Source: Martinezella lusitana
GTDB lineage: Bacteria; Pseudomonadota; Alphaproteobacteria; Rhizobiales; Rhizobiaceae
Assembly: GCF_010668395.1 (NCBI RefSeq)
Contig: NZ_WUEY01000007.1
Span: 124,001 to 188,000, forward strand
Direction: 5' to 3'
Length of the DNA: 64,000 bases
Position numbers and translations under genes: made by a program. The notes beneath the pieces were generated by a model. That model was not told where the DNA came from. It was given only the letters and a program-made list of their open reading frames with translations, and did not search any database. Of the stretch, positions 26,112 to 34,809 are shown in pieces. Numbering within the stretch: position 1 is the stretch's first letter; the number at the start of each line of letters is the position of its first letter.

Positions 26112-26726
26112 ATGAGCCACGAAAGCTACGAGCTCAAGGCCGAGGCGCGCGAACGGGTTGGTAAGGGGTCCGCCCGTGAACTTCGCCGCAACGGTTTGAT
26201 CCCCGCTGTCATCTATGGTGACAAGCAGGCCCCCATTTCCATCGCTATCAACACCAATGAGGTGACGAAGCGCATCCACGCCGGCGGCTTCCTCACGACG
26301 ATCGCAACGATCGACGTCGGCGGCAAGAAGATCAAGGTTCTGCCGAAGGACTACCAGCTCGATCCGGTCCGTGACTTCACGGTTCACGTCGATTTCCTGC
26401 GCGTTTCCGGCAACACCGCGGTTACCGTCGAAATTCCGGTTCACTTCGAGAACCATGAAAAGTCCCCGGGCCTCAAGGCTGGCGGCGTGCTGAACATCGT
26501 TCGTCACGAAGTCGAAGTCCATTGCCCGGCCGATGCCATCCCGGAATTCTTCACCATCGACCTGACGGGCCTGAAGAGCGGCGACAGCATCCACATCTCG
26601 AGCGTGAAGCTGCCGAAGAACGTCACTCCGGTTATCGCCGACCGTGACTTCACGATCGCAACGATCGTTGCCCCGGCAGCCGGCCTTACGGAAGAAGCAG
26701 AAGGCGGCGAAGAAGCCAGCGCCTGA
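26112..26726 (+). CDS. rplY: Ribosomal protein bL25, CTC (long) form
   Basis: A 204-residue 5S-rRNA-binding protein of the long L25/TL5/CTC family. The N-terminal domain includes ARERVGKGSARELRRNGLIPAVIYG, the hallmark of bL25, and YQLDPVRDFTVHVDFLRV. The C-terminal TL5 domain (about 100-190) contains KLPKNVTPVIADRDFTIATI and is followed by an acidic tail (EEAEGGEEASA). It is usually followed by pth; here the GGDEF-EAL and solute-binding genes are between. It has its own terminator. Confidence 0.95.
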   Translation: MSHESYELKAEARERVGKGSARELRRNGLIPAVIYGDKQAPISIAINTNEVTKRIHAGGFLTTIATIDVGGKKIKVLPKDYQLDPVRDFTVHVDFLRVSGNTAVTVEIPVHFENHEKSPGLKAGGVLNIVRHEVEVHCPADAIPEFFTIDLTGLKSGDSIHISSVKLPKNVTPVIADRDFTIATIVAPAAGLTEEAEGGEEASA

Positions 26727-26754
26727 TCGGCATCTTCAACCTGAAGCATTCGAA

Positions 26755-26786
26755 CCCGCCTTCCCCAAGGGGATGGCGGGTTTTTT
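26755..26786 (+). terminator. Rho-independent terminator of rplY
   Basis: CCCGCCTTCCCC (26755-26766) pairs with GGGGATGGCGGG (26769-26780) around AA, with an internal mismatch, followed by six T. Confidence 0.9.
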
Positions 26787-26971
26787 CATGCCCGCTCGAC
26801 AATATTAGAAAAAGTAAAAGTAAAAATGACTTGGGCTCTATACTTCGATTGATATCCATTAACCCCAGAATTTCAGCAACATTTAACGGATTCATGAAAA
26901 TCTACGCGAAAGAGTTGTAGGAAGCGGCACCCCCAGATTCGCGAGCCTATGACTGGGGAGCTGACGAGATA

Positions 26972-29338
26972 ATGAGCCATTCGGTCGAAAACAGGTTTTT
27001 CGCGATCGTTTGCGGTGCGCTGCTGGTCTTCGTAGCGCCGCTCTTCGTCCTTTTCCTTTTTCTGTCCTCCGAACGCGCCGAAAAGGAAATCAAGGACCAT
27101 ATAACCGTCCTGCTCGTCGCCAATGCCCAGGCGCTCGCCAAACCCTTGTGGGATCTGGACGAGGATAGCGTCACCCAGATCAGCGCGACGACGGTCGCGG
27201 AAGGCGCGATCGTCCGTGTGAACGTCCGTGATCTCTCCGGCCAGCTCGATGTCACCCAATCGACCATTCCGAAATCCTACAAGGGCAACCTGGAGTCCAT
27301 TTCCCGGCCGATCGTCTACAACGGCGTGGACGGAGCAAAGAAGCTTGGCGTCATCACGGTCTACTATCCGCAGCTTGGCCTCTTCGACGGCCTGAAGAAC
27401 GAAGAAATCGTCTTCATTTCCATTTTCATTTTCGCCGTGCTGACCGTTTTCGGCGCGGCGCTGATCGGCAACCGCATTTTTGTCATTCAGCCCTTGATGC
27501 GGCTGACCCATGCCATCGAGGCAACGCGCCGGCTGGGTTCGCGCCACCATGTCGACTGGCAATCGAACGATGAGATGGGACGGCTCGCCAATAGCTTCAA
27601 CGACATGCAGAGCAAACTGCAGCGCGAGGAAAACGAGCTCAAGCTTGCCCATCGGCGGGCCACCGACACCTACAATCTGACGCCTGCCATGCTCTTCTCC
27701 CTCGACAAGGACGATTGCATCGCCGCCGTCAGCGACTACTGGCTCGCAGCAACCGGCTACGACCGCGCCGAGGTGATCGGCCGCGAATTTGCAAGTCTGG
27801 TCCTGCCGGAATCGCGCGCGCAATATGTCGAGCGTAAGACCGGCAATCGAAGCAGCGCCGCGCGCCTTGCCGTGACGGTCAAATTCCTTTGCCGGAACGG
27901 CCGCGTCATGGACATTCTGATCCTGGAGACAACCGCGATCCAGGACGGCCAGTCGCTTTCCGTCATGACCGACGTCACCGAACTCAAGCAGTCCGAAGAC
28001 CGGAATTTGCGTCAGGCGATCACCGACCACCTGACCGGCCTCCTCAATCGCCAGGGCTTCGAGACCGCACTGGACGCCAAGATCAATGAGGCCGATCTGC
28101 GCAAGCGCGAGCTCGCATGTCTGTTCATCGACCTCGACCGCTTCAAATGGATCAACGACAATATGGGCCATGCAGCCGGCGACGCCGCCCTGCGCGAGCT
28201 CGTATCCCGGCTGCAGAAATGCCTGAAATCGGGCGACATCGCGGCCCGCCTGGGCGGCGACGAATTCGCGATCCTGCTATTGGCGGAGGATGCCGAGGCG
28301 AGAGCCATCGACATGGCCGGCCAGATTGCCGAAATCTTCGAAACGCCCTTCGTCGGCGACGCCCGTCTCAGCGCCAGCATCGGCATCGCCATCTATCCGC
28401 GCCACGCCGCCAACGCGGCGGAACTGCTGTTGAAATCCGATATCGCGATGTATGCCAAGAAGCGCGACGGCAAGAACGGCGCGCAGATCTTCGACAACGG
28501 CATGCTGGACGACTCGCGACGCCGCGCCGAGCTGGAGAACCATATCGAAACGGGCCTCGGCGAGGACTGGTTCGAAGCCTATCTGCAGCCGGTCGTCAAT
28601 ATGGACGACCGCTCCATCGCCGGCTTCGAGGCGCTGATGCGCCTTCACCATCCGCAGAAAGGCATCCTGCCGCCGGCCCGCATCATCGAAGTCGCGGAAG
28701 AGACCGGCTCGATCATCCGCATCGGCAACCGCATCATGGAAAAGGCGATCGCCCATTTCGCGCGCCTTTCGCGCCTTGACGGCATGCAGGACACCTATCT
28801 CGCCATCAACTTCTCTCCGCTGCAGTTCGAGCCCGAGTTGCCAATGCTGATGGCCGCGGTGCTTTCGCGCCATGATATTTCTCCGCGGCGCATCGTCGTC
28901 GAAATCACCGAAGCGGTGCTCATGGACGACAATCCGGAGACGCGCATGGTCATCAACGAGATCTGCCGCTACGGCTGCCGCATCGCGCTCGACGATTTCG
29001 GCACGGGCTATTCATCGTTGAGCTATATCAATCGTTTCCCCGTCGACATCATTAAGATCGACCAGTCCTTCATCCGTGCAATCAACGACACCGTCTCCGA
29101 TGTCAGCGCCAAAAGCCGCATGCTGGTCGAAAGCATCACCACGCTCTCGCACAAGATGAACTGCACGGTCATAGCCGAGGGCGTGGAGACGGAGGAGGAA
29201 TGCGCGACCCTGCGCACCATGGGCATCGACTATGGCCAGGGCTACCTGTTCTATCGACCTCAGCATCCGGACAATCTGTCAAAGACATTGGCTGCCCTGC
29301 AGCAAGACCACCCTTCCCCTGTTGCACAAGCATCATAG
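26972..29338 (+). CDS. Membrane PAS-GGDEF-EAL cyclic-di-GMP protein
   Basis: A 788-residue inner-membrane signalling protein. TM1 is at about 9-31, then a periplasmic sensor of some 110 residues with AKPLWDLDED, TM2 at about 145-168, a HAMP linker (169-222) and a PAS domain (about 232-340). The GGDEF domain (about 345-510) has RLGGDEF intact at 428-432; the upstream inhibitory-site RxxD is KSGD, so Arg is replaced by Lys. The EAL domain (about 525-775) has EALMR at 553, INFSP, VEITEAVL, DDFGTGYSSL, IKIDQSF and EGVE, and looks catalytically complete. It can be predicted to make and/or break c-di-GMP; the net effect is not readable. Confidence 0.93.
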   Translation: MSHSVENRFFAIVCGALLVFVAPLFVLFLFLSSERAEKEIKDHITVLLVANAQALAKPLWDLDEDSVTQISATTVAEGAIVRVNVRDLSGQLDVTQSTIPKSYKGNLESISRPIVYNGVDGAKKLGVITVYYPQLGLFDGLKNEEIVFISIFIFAVLTVFGAALIGNRIFVIQPLMRLTHAIEATRRLGSRHHVDWQSNDEMGRLANSFNDMQSKLQREENELKLAHRRATDTYNLTPAMLFSLDKDDCIAAVSDYWLAATGYDRAEVIGREFASLVLPESRAQYVERKTGNRSSAARLAVTVKFLCRNGRVMDILILETTAIQDGQSLSVMTDVTELKQSEDRNLRQAITDHLTGLLNRQGFETALDAKINEADLRKRELACLFIDLDRFKWINDNMGHAAGDAALRELVSRLQKCLKSGDIAARLGGDEFAILLLAEDAEARAIDMAGQIAEIFETPFVGDARLSASIGIAIYPRHAANAAELLLKSDIAMYAKKRDGKNGAQIFDNGMLDDSRRRAELENHIETGLGEDWFEAYLQPVVNMDDRSIAGFEALMRLHHPQKGILPPARIIEVAEETGSIIRIGNRIMEKAIAHFARLSRLDGMQDTYLAINFSPLQFEPELPMLMAAVLSRHDISPRRIVVEITEAVLMDDNPETRMVINEICRYGCRIALDDFGTGYSSLSYINRFPVDIIKIDQSFIRAINDTVSDVSAKSRMLVESITTLSHKMNCTVIAEGVETEEECATLRTMGIDYGQGYLFYRPQHPDNLSKTLAALQQDHPSPVAQAS

Positions 29339-29352
29339 CGATGAGGAACCGC

Positions 29353-30084
29353 ATGCGAAAGCCGCTGCTCGTGATTGCAACCAGCCTGTTTTCGCTCACT
29401 CTTTTCTCTCCAGCCCGCGCCGACACCGTTCATTTCACCACCGAGGAATATCCGCCCTTCAACTATCGCGACGGCAAGACGGTCGTCGGAGCGACCACCG
29501 AGCAGGTGCAGAAGGTGATGGCCGATATCGGGGTCGATTATACGATCACCGTCATGCCCTGGGCCCGGGCCTACAATCAGGCGCTTGCGGACCCCATGAC
29601 CTGCGTCTTCGCCACAGCGCACAATGAAGAACGCAACGCACTATTCAAATGGGTGCAACCGCTCCTCATCGACCGCAGCATCCTGATCAAGCACGGCGGC
29701 TCGGCGGTTACCGCCTCGACCATCGACGAAGCCCGGAAATATCTCGTCGGCACATGGCGGGAGGACTATACGGAAACGATTTTGCGCCGGAACAATTTCC
29801 CGCGCATCGACATCGGCAGCGACTTCAAGGCGAGCCTGAAGAAACTGATGAGCGACCGCATCGACCTGATGCCGATCTCGGAATTCTATTTCGACAAGCT
29901 GAAGGCGGATGGCAACGCCGTGGAAAAGGTGACTGTCCTTTCCCAGCAGCCCATGGGAATCGCCTGTCAGAAAGATTTCCCCACCGACCTTCTGAACAAA
30001 ATGCAGACGGCGCTGAATGCGCTGATCGCCAATGGAACGCAGAAGCAGATTTTCCTGAAGTACGGCCTGCACCTCGGCGACTGA
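29353..30084 (+). CDS. Orphan periplasmic solute-binding protein, family 3
   Basis: A 243-residue exported protein with a signal peptide ending SPARA before DTVHFTTEEYPPFNYRDG. The two-lobed PBP type 2 fold shows EEYPPFNYRDGKTVVGATTE, MPWARAYNQAL and an RIDLMPISEFYF core. The SBP_bac_3 family usually binds amino acids, but no permease or ATPase gene is present. The ATG at 29353 follows GAGGAAC; another in-frame ATG at 29341 is 12 bases earlier. It begins 14 bases after the GGDEF-EAL stop, so it is probably in that operon. It may sense a ligand for the periplasmic sensor; this link is inference. Confidence 0.85.
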   Translation: MRKPLLVIATSLFSLTLFSPARADTVHFTTEEYPPFNYRDGKTVVGATTEQVQKVMADIGVDYTITVMPWARAYNQALADPMTCVFATAHNEERNALFKWVQPLLIDRSILIKHGGSAVTASTIDEARKYLVGTWREDYTETILRRNNFPRIDIGSDFKASLKKLMSDRIDLMPISEFYFDKLKADGNAVEKVTVLSQQPMGIACQKDFPTDLLNKMQTALNALIANGTQKQIFLKYGLHLGD

Positions 30085-30157
30085 CCGCATACCGCCTTGA
30101 CTTTGCCGCCAAATCCCTGTCGTGAAGGGCATCGGTATTTTCCAAGGGGTGAAGCGC

Positions 30158-30874
30158 ATGCTTCTCATCGCGGGCCTCGGCAATCCGGGCGCCAAATATC
30201 AGGGCAATCGCCACAATATCGGCTTCATGGCCGTGGATGCGATCTACCGCCGCCACAGCTTTTCGCCCTGGTCGAAGAAATTCAAAGCGGAAATTGCGGA
30301 GGGCGAGCTCGGCGGGCAAAAGGTGCTGCTCATCAAGCCGCAAACCTTCATGAACCTCTCGGGCGAGGCCGTCGGCGAAGCCATGCGCTTCTACAAGCTT
30401 CAGCCATCCGACCTCGTGGTCATCTACGACGAACTCGACCTGCCGGCCGGCAAGGCGCGGTTGAAGACAGGCGGCGGCCATGGCGGCCACAACGGCATCA
30501 AGTCGATCGACGCCCATTGCGGCAAGGAATATCGCCGCCTGCGCCTCGGCATCGGTCATCCGGGCGCCAAGGAACTCGTGCACAATCATGTTCTCGGCGA
30601 CTTCGCCAAGGCCGACCACAGCTGGCTCGAACCGTTGTTCGACGCGCTTGCTGACAATGCCGACATGCTGGTGCGCGGCGAAGATTCGCAGCTGATGAAC
30701 AAGATCGCCCTCGCGCTGGGCGGCAAGGCGGAGGAATACGCGCCGAAGCCGGAAAAGAAGGCGACAGCCAAATCCCACATCCACCAGGCGCGCAATCACA
30801 ACCAGCCGAAGATCCCGGAAACCGGGCCGATGGCGGAGATGCTGAAGAGGATGTTCGGCAAGAAGGATAGTTGA
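30158..30874 (+). CDS. pth: Peptidyl-tRNA hydrolase
   Basis: A 238-residue cytosolic enzyme that releases peptides from peptidyl-tRNA after abortive translation. Motifs: LLIAGLGNPGAKYQGNRHNIGF with catalytic His, KPQTFMNLSGEAV, VIYDELDLPAGKARLKTGGG with catalytic Asp, and GHGGHNGIKSI. RLRLGIGHPG follows. The C-terminal 50 residues (AEEYAPKPEKKATAKSHIH) are a basic extension often seen in alphaproteobacteria. ATG follows AAGGGGTGAAGCGC. The next gene starts one base after the stop. Confidence 0.96.
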   Translation: MLLIAGLGNPGAKYQGNRHNIGFMAVDAIYRRHSFSPWSKKFKAEIAEGELGGQKVLLIKPQTFMNLSGEAVGEAMRFYKLQPSDLVVIYDELDLPAGKARLKTGGGHGGHNGIKSIDAHCGKEYRRLRLGIGHPGAKELVHNHVLGDFAKADHSWLEPLFDALADNADMLVRGEDSQLMNKIALALGGKAEEYAPKPEKKATAKSHIHQARNHNQPKIPETGPMAEMLKRMFGKKDS

Positions 30875-30875
30875 C

Positions 30876-31355
30876 ATGCCGGAAGCGTCGAACGGAAGCG
30901 CCGCAGATATTGTCCTCCGCCCGGTCGCAAATGCGGATCTGGCGACACTGCTTGCGCTTTATCGGCACCTGAACACCGAAGACCCATCGCTGGATATGCG
31001 ATTGGCGGAAAGCCGCTTTGCGGAAATCCTCATTCATCCGGGCATGACGATCTTTGCGGCCTTTGCCGGCGCGCAGGCCGTTTCTTCCGTCACCCTGATC
31101 GTCATTCCCAATCTCACGCGTGGCGGCGCGCCCTATGCGCTGATCGAGAACGTGGTGACACATGCCGATTACCGCCAGCGGGGACTTGCCGGCAAGGTCA
31201 TCCGCAAGGCAATTGCGAGCGCCTGGGAAAAGGGCTGCTACAAGGTCATGCTGCTGACCGGCTCGAAAGACCCTGCAACGCTGCGCTTCTACGCCAATTG
31301 CGGCTTCATGCAGGATAAGACCGGGTTCCAGATCCGCCGCCCCGCGGCAGCTTAG
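30876..31355 (+). CDS. GNAT-family N-acetyltransferase
   Basis: A 159-residue acetyl-CoA-dependent acetyltransferase. The acceptor-side N-terminal region precedes VVTHADYRQRGLAGKVIRKAIA, which is motif A (R/Q-x-x-G-x-G/A), and GCYKVMLLTGSKDPATLRFY, motif B. The end reads NCGFMQDKTGFQIRRP. The substrate is unknown. It starts one base after pth, so it is probably translationally coupled to it. Confidence 0.87.
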   Translation: MPEASNGSAADIVLRPVANADLATLLALYRHLNTEDPSLDMRLAESRFAEILIHPGMTIFAAFAGAQAVSSVTLIVIPNLTRGGAPYALIENVVTHADYRQRGLAGKVIRKAIASAWEKGCYKVMLLTGSKDPATLRFYANCGFMQDKTGFQIRRPAAA

Positions 31356-31371
31356 CCGATGGCGACCGTTC

Positions 31372-31689
31372 CTATTCTTCCGGCTCGGTCGTGAACATCA
31401 GCGGGAAGCCGGCGCTCTTGGCAAGATCGACGGCCTCCTGGGCCTTCGTCTCGGCGACATCCCGCGCGCAAACCATCACCACGCAGGTTCCAAGCTTGTG
31501 CGCCGTCATCATGACGCGGTAGCCGGCCTCCTCGCTCATGCGGAAGACGGCCTTCAGCACCATGATGACGAATTCCCGCGGCGTGTAATCGTCGTTGACG
31601 AGAATGATCTTGTAGAGCTTCGGCCTATCGAGCTTCGGCTTGGTTTTAGTCTTTGGTTTCAGGACAACATCATTGTCACTCATCGGCAT
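31372..31689 (-). CDS. clpS: ATP-dependent Clp protease adaptor ClpS
   Basis: A 105-residue adaptor that delivers N-degron substrates to ClpA/ClpP. The disordered N-terminal segment is basic (KPKTKTKPKLDRPKLYK). The binding core is KIILVNDDYTPREFVIMVLK, with the N-end residue-recognition NDD, and HKLGTCVVMVCARDVAE. Met in EFVIMVL lies at the usual gatekeeper place. A nearby in-frame ATG at 31683 is an alternative start. Rhizobia have two ClpS paralogs; which one this is cannot be told. It converges with the GNAT gene and has a recognisable promoter. Confidence 0.93.
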   Translation of the reverse strand: MPMSDNDVVLKPKTKTKPKLDRPKLYKIILVNDDYTPREFVIMVLKAVFRMSEEAGYRVMMTAHKLGTCVVMVCARDVAETKAQEAVDLAKSAGFPLMFTTEPEE

Positions 31690-31730
31690 CACCGTTGACG
31701 ACAGGAAAAGGGCTTTTGGCTGATACTCCC

Positions 31731-31759
31731 ATTATAGTGCAGTGCACTACATCGTTCAA
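31731..31759 (-). promoter_or_regulatory. clpS promoter with internal perfect dyad
   Basis: On the minus strand TTGAAC (31759-31754), a 17-base spacer and a consensus TATAAT (31736-31731) lie 42 bases from the clpS start. The spacer contains a perfect 7-1-7 dyad, TAGTGCA-G-TGCACTA (31735-31749), overlapping the -10 edge. A repressor site is a natural reading. Confidence 0.6.
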
Positions 31760-31911
31760 GGAGGCTCATGTCAGGGAGACAATATGGCAGATATCCGATC
31801 TCAGCCCTTCCTTTCTGCAGAAAAGCGGCTCTTTGCTTGCCCAAGACTTGACCCGCAACGGCCCATCCCCCATAGGCACAGCAAAGATTTTCAAGATATG
31901 GACAAGGTGCC

Positions 31912-33015
31912 ATGGGTTTCAAATGCGGTATCGTCGGACTGCCGAATGTCGGCAAGTCCACTCTGTTCAACGCGCTGACCAAGACGGCAGCGGCGCAGGC
32001 GGCGAATTATCCCTTCTGCACGATCGAACCGAACACGGGTGAAGTCGCGGTTCCTGATCCGCGCATGCGCAAGCTGGCCGATATCGCCAAGTCGAAGGAA
32101 CTCATCCCGACGCGTATCTCCTTCGTCGACATCGCCGGCCTCGTGCGCGGCGCGTCGAAGGGCGAAGGCCTCGGCAACCAGTTCCTCGCCAATATCCGCG
32201 AAGTCGATGCCATCGTGCATGTGCTGCGCTGCTTCGAAGACAGCGACATCACCCATGTCGAGGGCCGCATCAACCCGGTTGCCGATGCCGAAACGATCGA
32301 GACCGAGCTGATGCTCGCCGATCTCGAGAGCCTCGAGCGCCGCACCGAGCAGACACGCAAGCGCGCCACCGGCAAGGACAAGGAGTCCATGGCGATGCTG
32401 CCGATCATGGACGCCTCTCTGGCATTGCTGCAGGAAGGCAAGCCGGTTCGCACGCTCCTTTCCAAGCTGGACGCGGAAGAGATCCGCATCCTCAAGAGCC
32501 TGAACCTTCTGACGTCGCACCCCGTACTCTATGTCTGCAACGTCGCCGAAGGCGATGCCTCGACCGGCAACGAGCATACGGCAGCCGTCGCCGCCATGGC
32601 CAAGGAGCAGAATTCGGAAGTCGTCGTCATCTCCGCCGCGATCGAGGCTGAAGTTGCGCAGCTGCCCGATGAAGAGGCTACGGAATTCCTCTCCGCGCTC
32701 GGCCTCGACGAAGCCGGTCTCGACCGCCTGATCCGCGCCGGCTACAAGCTGCTGCACCTCATCACCTACTTCACGGTAGGGCCAAAGGAAACGCGCGCCT
32801 GGACGATCGAACAGGGCACCAAGGCGCCGCAGGCCGCCGGCGTCATCCATTCGGATTTCGAGCGCGGCTTCATCCGCGCCAACACAATCGCCTATGACGA
32901 CTACATCGCCTACAACGGCGAAACCGGCGCCAAGGAAGCCGGCAAGGCGCGCGACGAAGGCAAGGAATACGTCGTTCAGGACGGCGACGTGATCCACTTC
33001 CGCTTCAACACCTGA
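31912..33015 (+). CDS. ychF: YchF/Ola1-family ATPase
   Basis: A 367-residue cytosolic P-loop ATPase of the Obg/TRAFAC superfamily. It has the Walker A loop GIVGLPNVGKSTLF, switch I region EPNTGEVAVPD, Walker B FVDIAGLVRGASKGEGLGNQFL, and CNVAEGDA where G4 is altered to favour ATP. A C-terminal TGS domain begins near YFTVGPKETRAWTI. YchF associates with ribosomes and affects leaderless mRNA initiation and oxidative-stress defence. In many alphaproteobacteria it follows pth closely. A 222-base gap with the clpS promoter separates it here. Confidence 0.96.
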   Translation: MGFKCGIVGLPNVGKSTLFNALTKTAAAQAANYPFCTIEPNTGEVAVPDPRMRKLADIAKSKELIPTRISFVDIAGLVRGASKGEGLGNQFLANIREVDAIVHVLRCFEDSDITHVEGRINPVADAETIETELMLADLESLERRTEQTRKRATGKDKESMAMLPIMDASLALLQEGKPVRTLLSKLDAEEIRILKSLNLLTSHPVLYVCNVAEGDASTGNEHTAAVAAMAKEQNSEVVVISAAIEAEVAQLPDEEATEFLSALGLDEAGLDRLIRAGYKLLHLITYFTVGPKETRAWTIEQGTKAPQAAGVIHSDFERGFIRANTIAYDDYIAYNGETGAKEAGKARDEGKEYVVQDGDVIHFRFNT

Positions 33016-33036
33016 TCCGCTTTTTCCTGCCGGCGC

Positions 33037-34161
33037 CTATCTGAGCGCCGGCAATCTCCGCTGCATGCCGGCGGGCAAGCGCCGCACGACGATGCGACGC
33101 AGGTCGGCCCATCCAATGCCGATGACCAGCACGACCAGACCGACGATCATCAGCACCAGGAAACCGACCTTGTCGAGACCGGCATTGTTGTGCCGAAGAA
33201 TGGCCGCGGTCGCCAGGCCGAGCGAGACGAGGCCGGCGGTCACGAAAGCACGGCGATCGATGACAAGGCCGATCAGCATCATCACCAGGACCGCAATCAG
33301 GACCGTCACCGCCTGCGTATACCCCCCGAAGAGAGCGTCGGTAAGGTTGGTGAAGACGGCGCCACCGCTGGCAAGCTCCAGGCGCAACGCCAGCAGGACG
33401 GTCGAATAAAGCAGCGCCGGAGCGGTTACCAGATGCAGCCAGAACGCCACGTCGGAGCGGCGCGTGACCCTGCCCGGATCGCTGAGATCGAAACGCATCG
33501 CCAGGGCAAAGCTGCCAAGTGCCGCGATCAGAAATATCGAGAGCGTCGTGATCGGATAGTCGATCGCCACATTTGAAGACCCCGTCACCGAGCCGACGAC
33601 GTAGAACACCGCAGCCAGCAACAAGCCGAACAATGAGAACAGGAATAGCGCCAGCGCCAACGGCACCCGGTAGCGCCAGTAAAACAACGCCAGCAACGGA
33701 GGGAATGGCGCGGCTATGACGATCGCGCCGATGGTGGCGTTATCGACCAAACCCTGCGTCGAGCCGACATAGCTCACAACCGTATGGAACAGCCAGACGA
33801 TGAGCGCGATGGTCAAGACGACGGCCGGAAGCGCGAGCCGCTGGCGGCGCACCAGAATCTCCGCCAGAATGACGATCGCCAGCAAGGATACGTACCGGTT
33901 CGCCAGGCCCCATAGTCCGACAAGCAGGACGATGATGCCGATGGTGATGAGCACATCGTGGAAGCCGCGAACGAAACGCGGCGCTTCCGTATCCTCCAGC
34001 GGGTTGGAATCATCAAGCGAACGCGGCGTCGAAAGAGCGTGCCCGGTCGGAAGCGCTCCGATGCTCTTCGCGTTCAGATAGGGCAGCAATCGCTCCGCCT
34101 GGCTGGAGGAAATAATCCCCTCGCCGGCTGCTTCTTCCAGTGCGATTTTGAGTTCGCTCAT
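33037..34161 (-). CDS. DUF2157 multi-pass membrane protein
   Basis: A 374-residue protein whose N-terminal soluble stretch (MSELKIALEEAAGEGIISSSQAERLLPYL) is the DUF2157-type helical start. Roughly ten transmembrane segments follow from about residue 70, including DVLITIGIIVLLVGLWGLA. No catalytic motif is evident. DUF2157 proteins are predicted inner-membrane proteins without assigned activity. The ATG at 34161 follows GAGAGAAAA; an upstream in-frame codon exists but is less likely. It is convergent with ychF, and its stop falls within a GC hairpin at 33029-33052. Confidence 0.78.
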   Translation of the reverse strand: MSELKIALEEAAGEGIISSSQAERLLPYLNAKSIGALPTGHALSTPRSLDDSNPLEDTEAPRFVRGFHDVLITIGIIVLLVGLWGLANRYVSLLAIVILAEILVRRQRLALPAVVLTIALIVWLFHTVVSYVGSTQGLVDNATIGAIVIAAPFPPLLALFYWRYRVPLALALFLFSLFGLLLAAVFYVVGSVTGSSNVAIDYPITTLSIFLIAALGSFALAMRFDLSDPGRVTRRSDVAFWLHLVTAPALLYSTVLLALRLELASGGAVFTNLTDALFGGYTQAVTVLIAVLVMMLIGLVIDRRAFVTAGLVSLGLATAAILRHNNAGLDKVGFLVLMIVGLVVLVIGIGWADLRRIVVRRLPAGMQRRLPALR

Positions 34162-34344
34162 TTTTCTCTCGTTTCGTCTCGCCGTCACCAAGCCTCAACA
34201 TATCGCCGCACTACAATCAAGAGCTGTCGTGCGCCAATAGGCAATCACCTTCGAACCCATCTCCCTATAGTCATGAAAATGCTTGCGCCGGCACTGCGGG
34301 CCATGCGATTGCCCAAGGGCAAGATGTGGAGGACGACAGAGGAT

Positions 34345-34809
34345 ATGACGAAACTCGTCTATGAAGACTTCCAGCCGGGTCGGGAATTTCCGCTCGGCCC
34401 CAAACATGTGACGGCGGCTGAGATCGTCGAATTTGCCAGCGAATTCGATCCGCAGCCGATGCATCTCGATGAGGACGCCGGCCGCGCAAGCATTCTCGGC
34501 GGCCTTGCCGCTTCCGGCTGGCACACCTCGGCCATGTTCATGCGCATGATGTGCGACTCCTACCTCCTCGCGACCGATGCGCAGGGCGCCCCCGGCATCG
34601 ATTTCATGGAGTGGAAGAAGCCCGTCCTGGCTGGCGATACCCTGTCCGGCCGATCCATCGTCATCGAGGCGCGTCCCATGCGCTCCCGGCCCGGCATCGG
34701 CATCGTCAAGTTCCGCCACGAGATCGAGAACCAGCGCGGCGAGCTCATCTGCCTTGGAGAAAACGCCACGATGATCCGGTTGCGCGCCGGTGCGGAGGTA
34801 TCGGCATGA
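34345..34809 (+). CDS. MaoC-family hot-dog dehydratase 1
   Basis: A 154-residue hot-dog-fold protein. The R-hydratase-like motif is FASEFDPQPMHLDEDAGR, with Asp and His spaced D-x4-H as in (R)-specific enoyl-CoA hydratases, and GGLAASGWHTSAMFMRMM follows. These enzymes hydrate or dehydrate acyl-CoA or related thioesters. The ATG at 34345 gives the usual length; earlier in-frame ATGs at 34274 and 34324 are possible. The stop overlaps the second MaoC gene by four bases (ATGA), a mark of translational coupling. Confidence 0.86.
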   Translation: MTKLVYEDFQPGREFPLGPKHVTAAEIVEFASEFDPQPMHLDEDAGRASILGGLAASGWHTSAMFMRMMCDSYLLATDAQGAPGIDFMEWKKPVLAGDTLSGRSIVIEARPMRSRPGIGIVKFRHEIENQRGELICLGENATMIRLRAGAEVSA

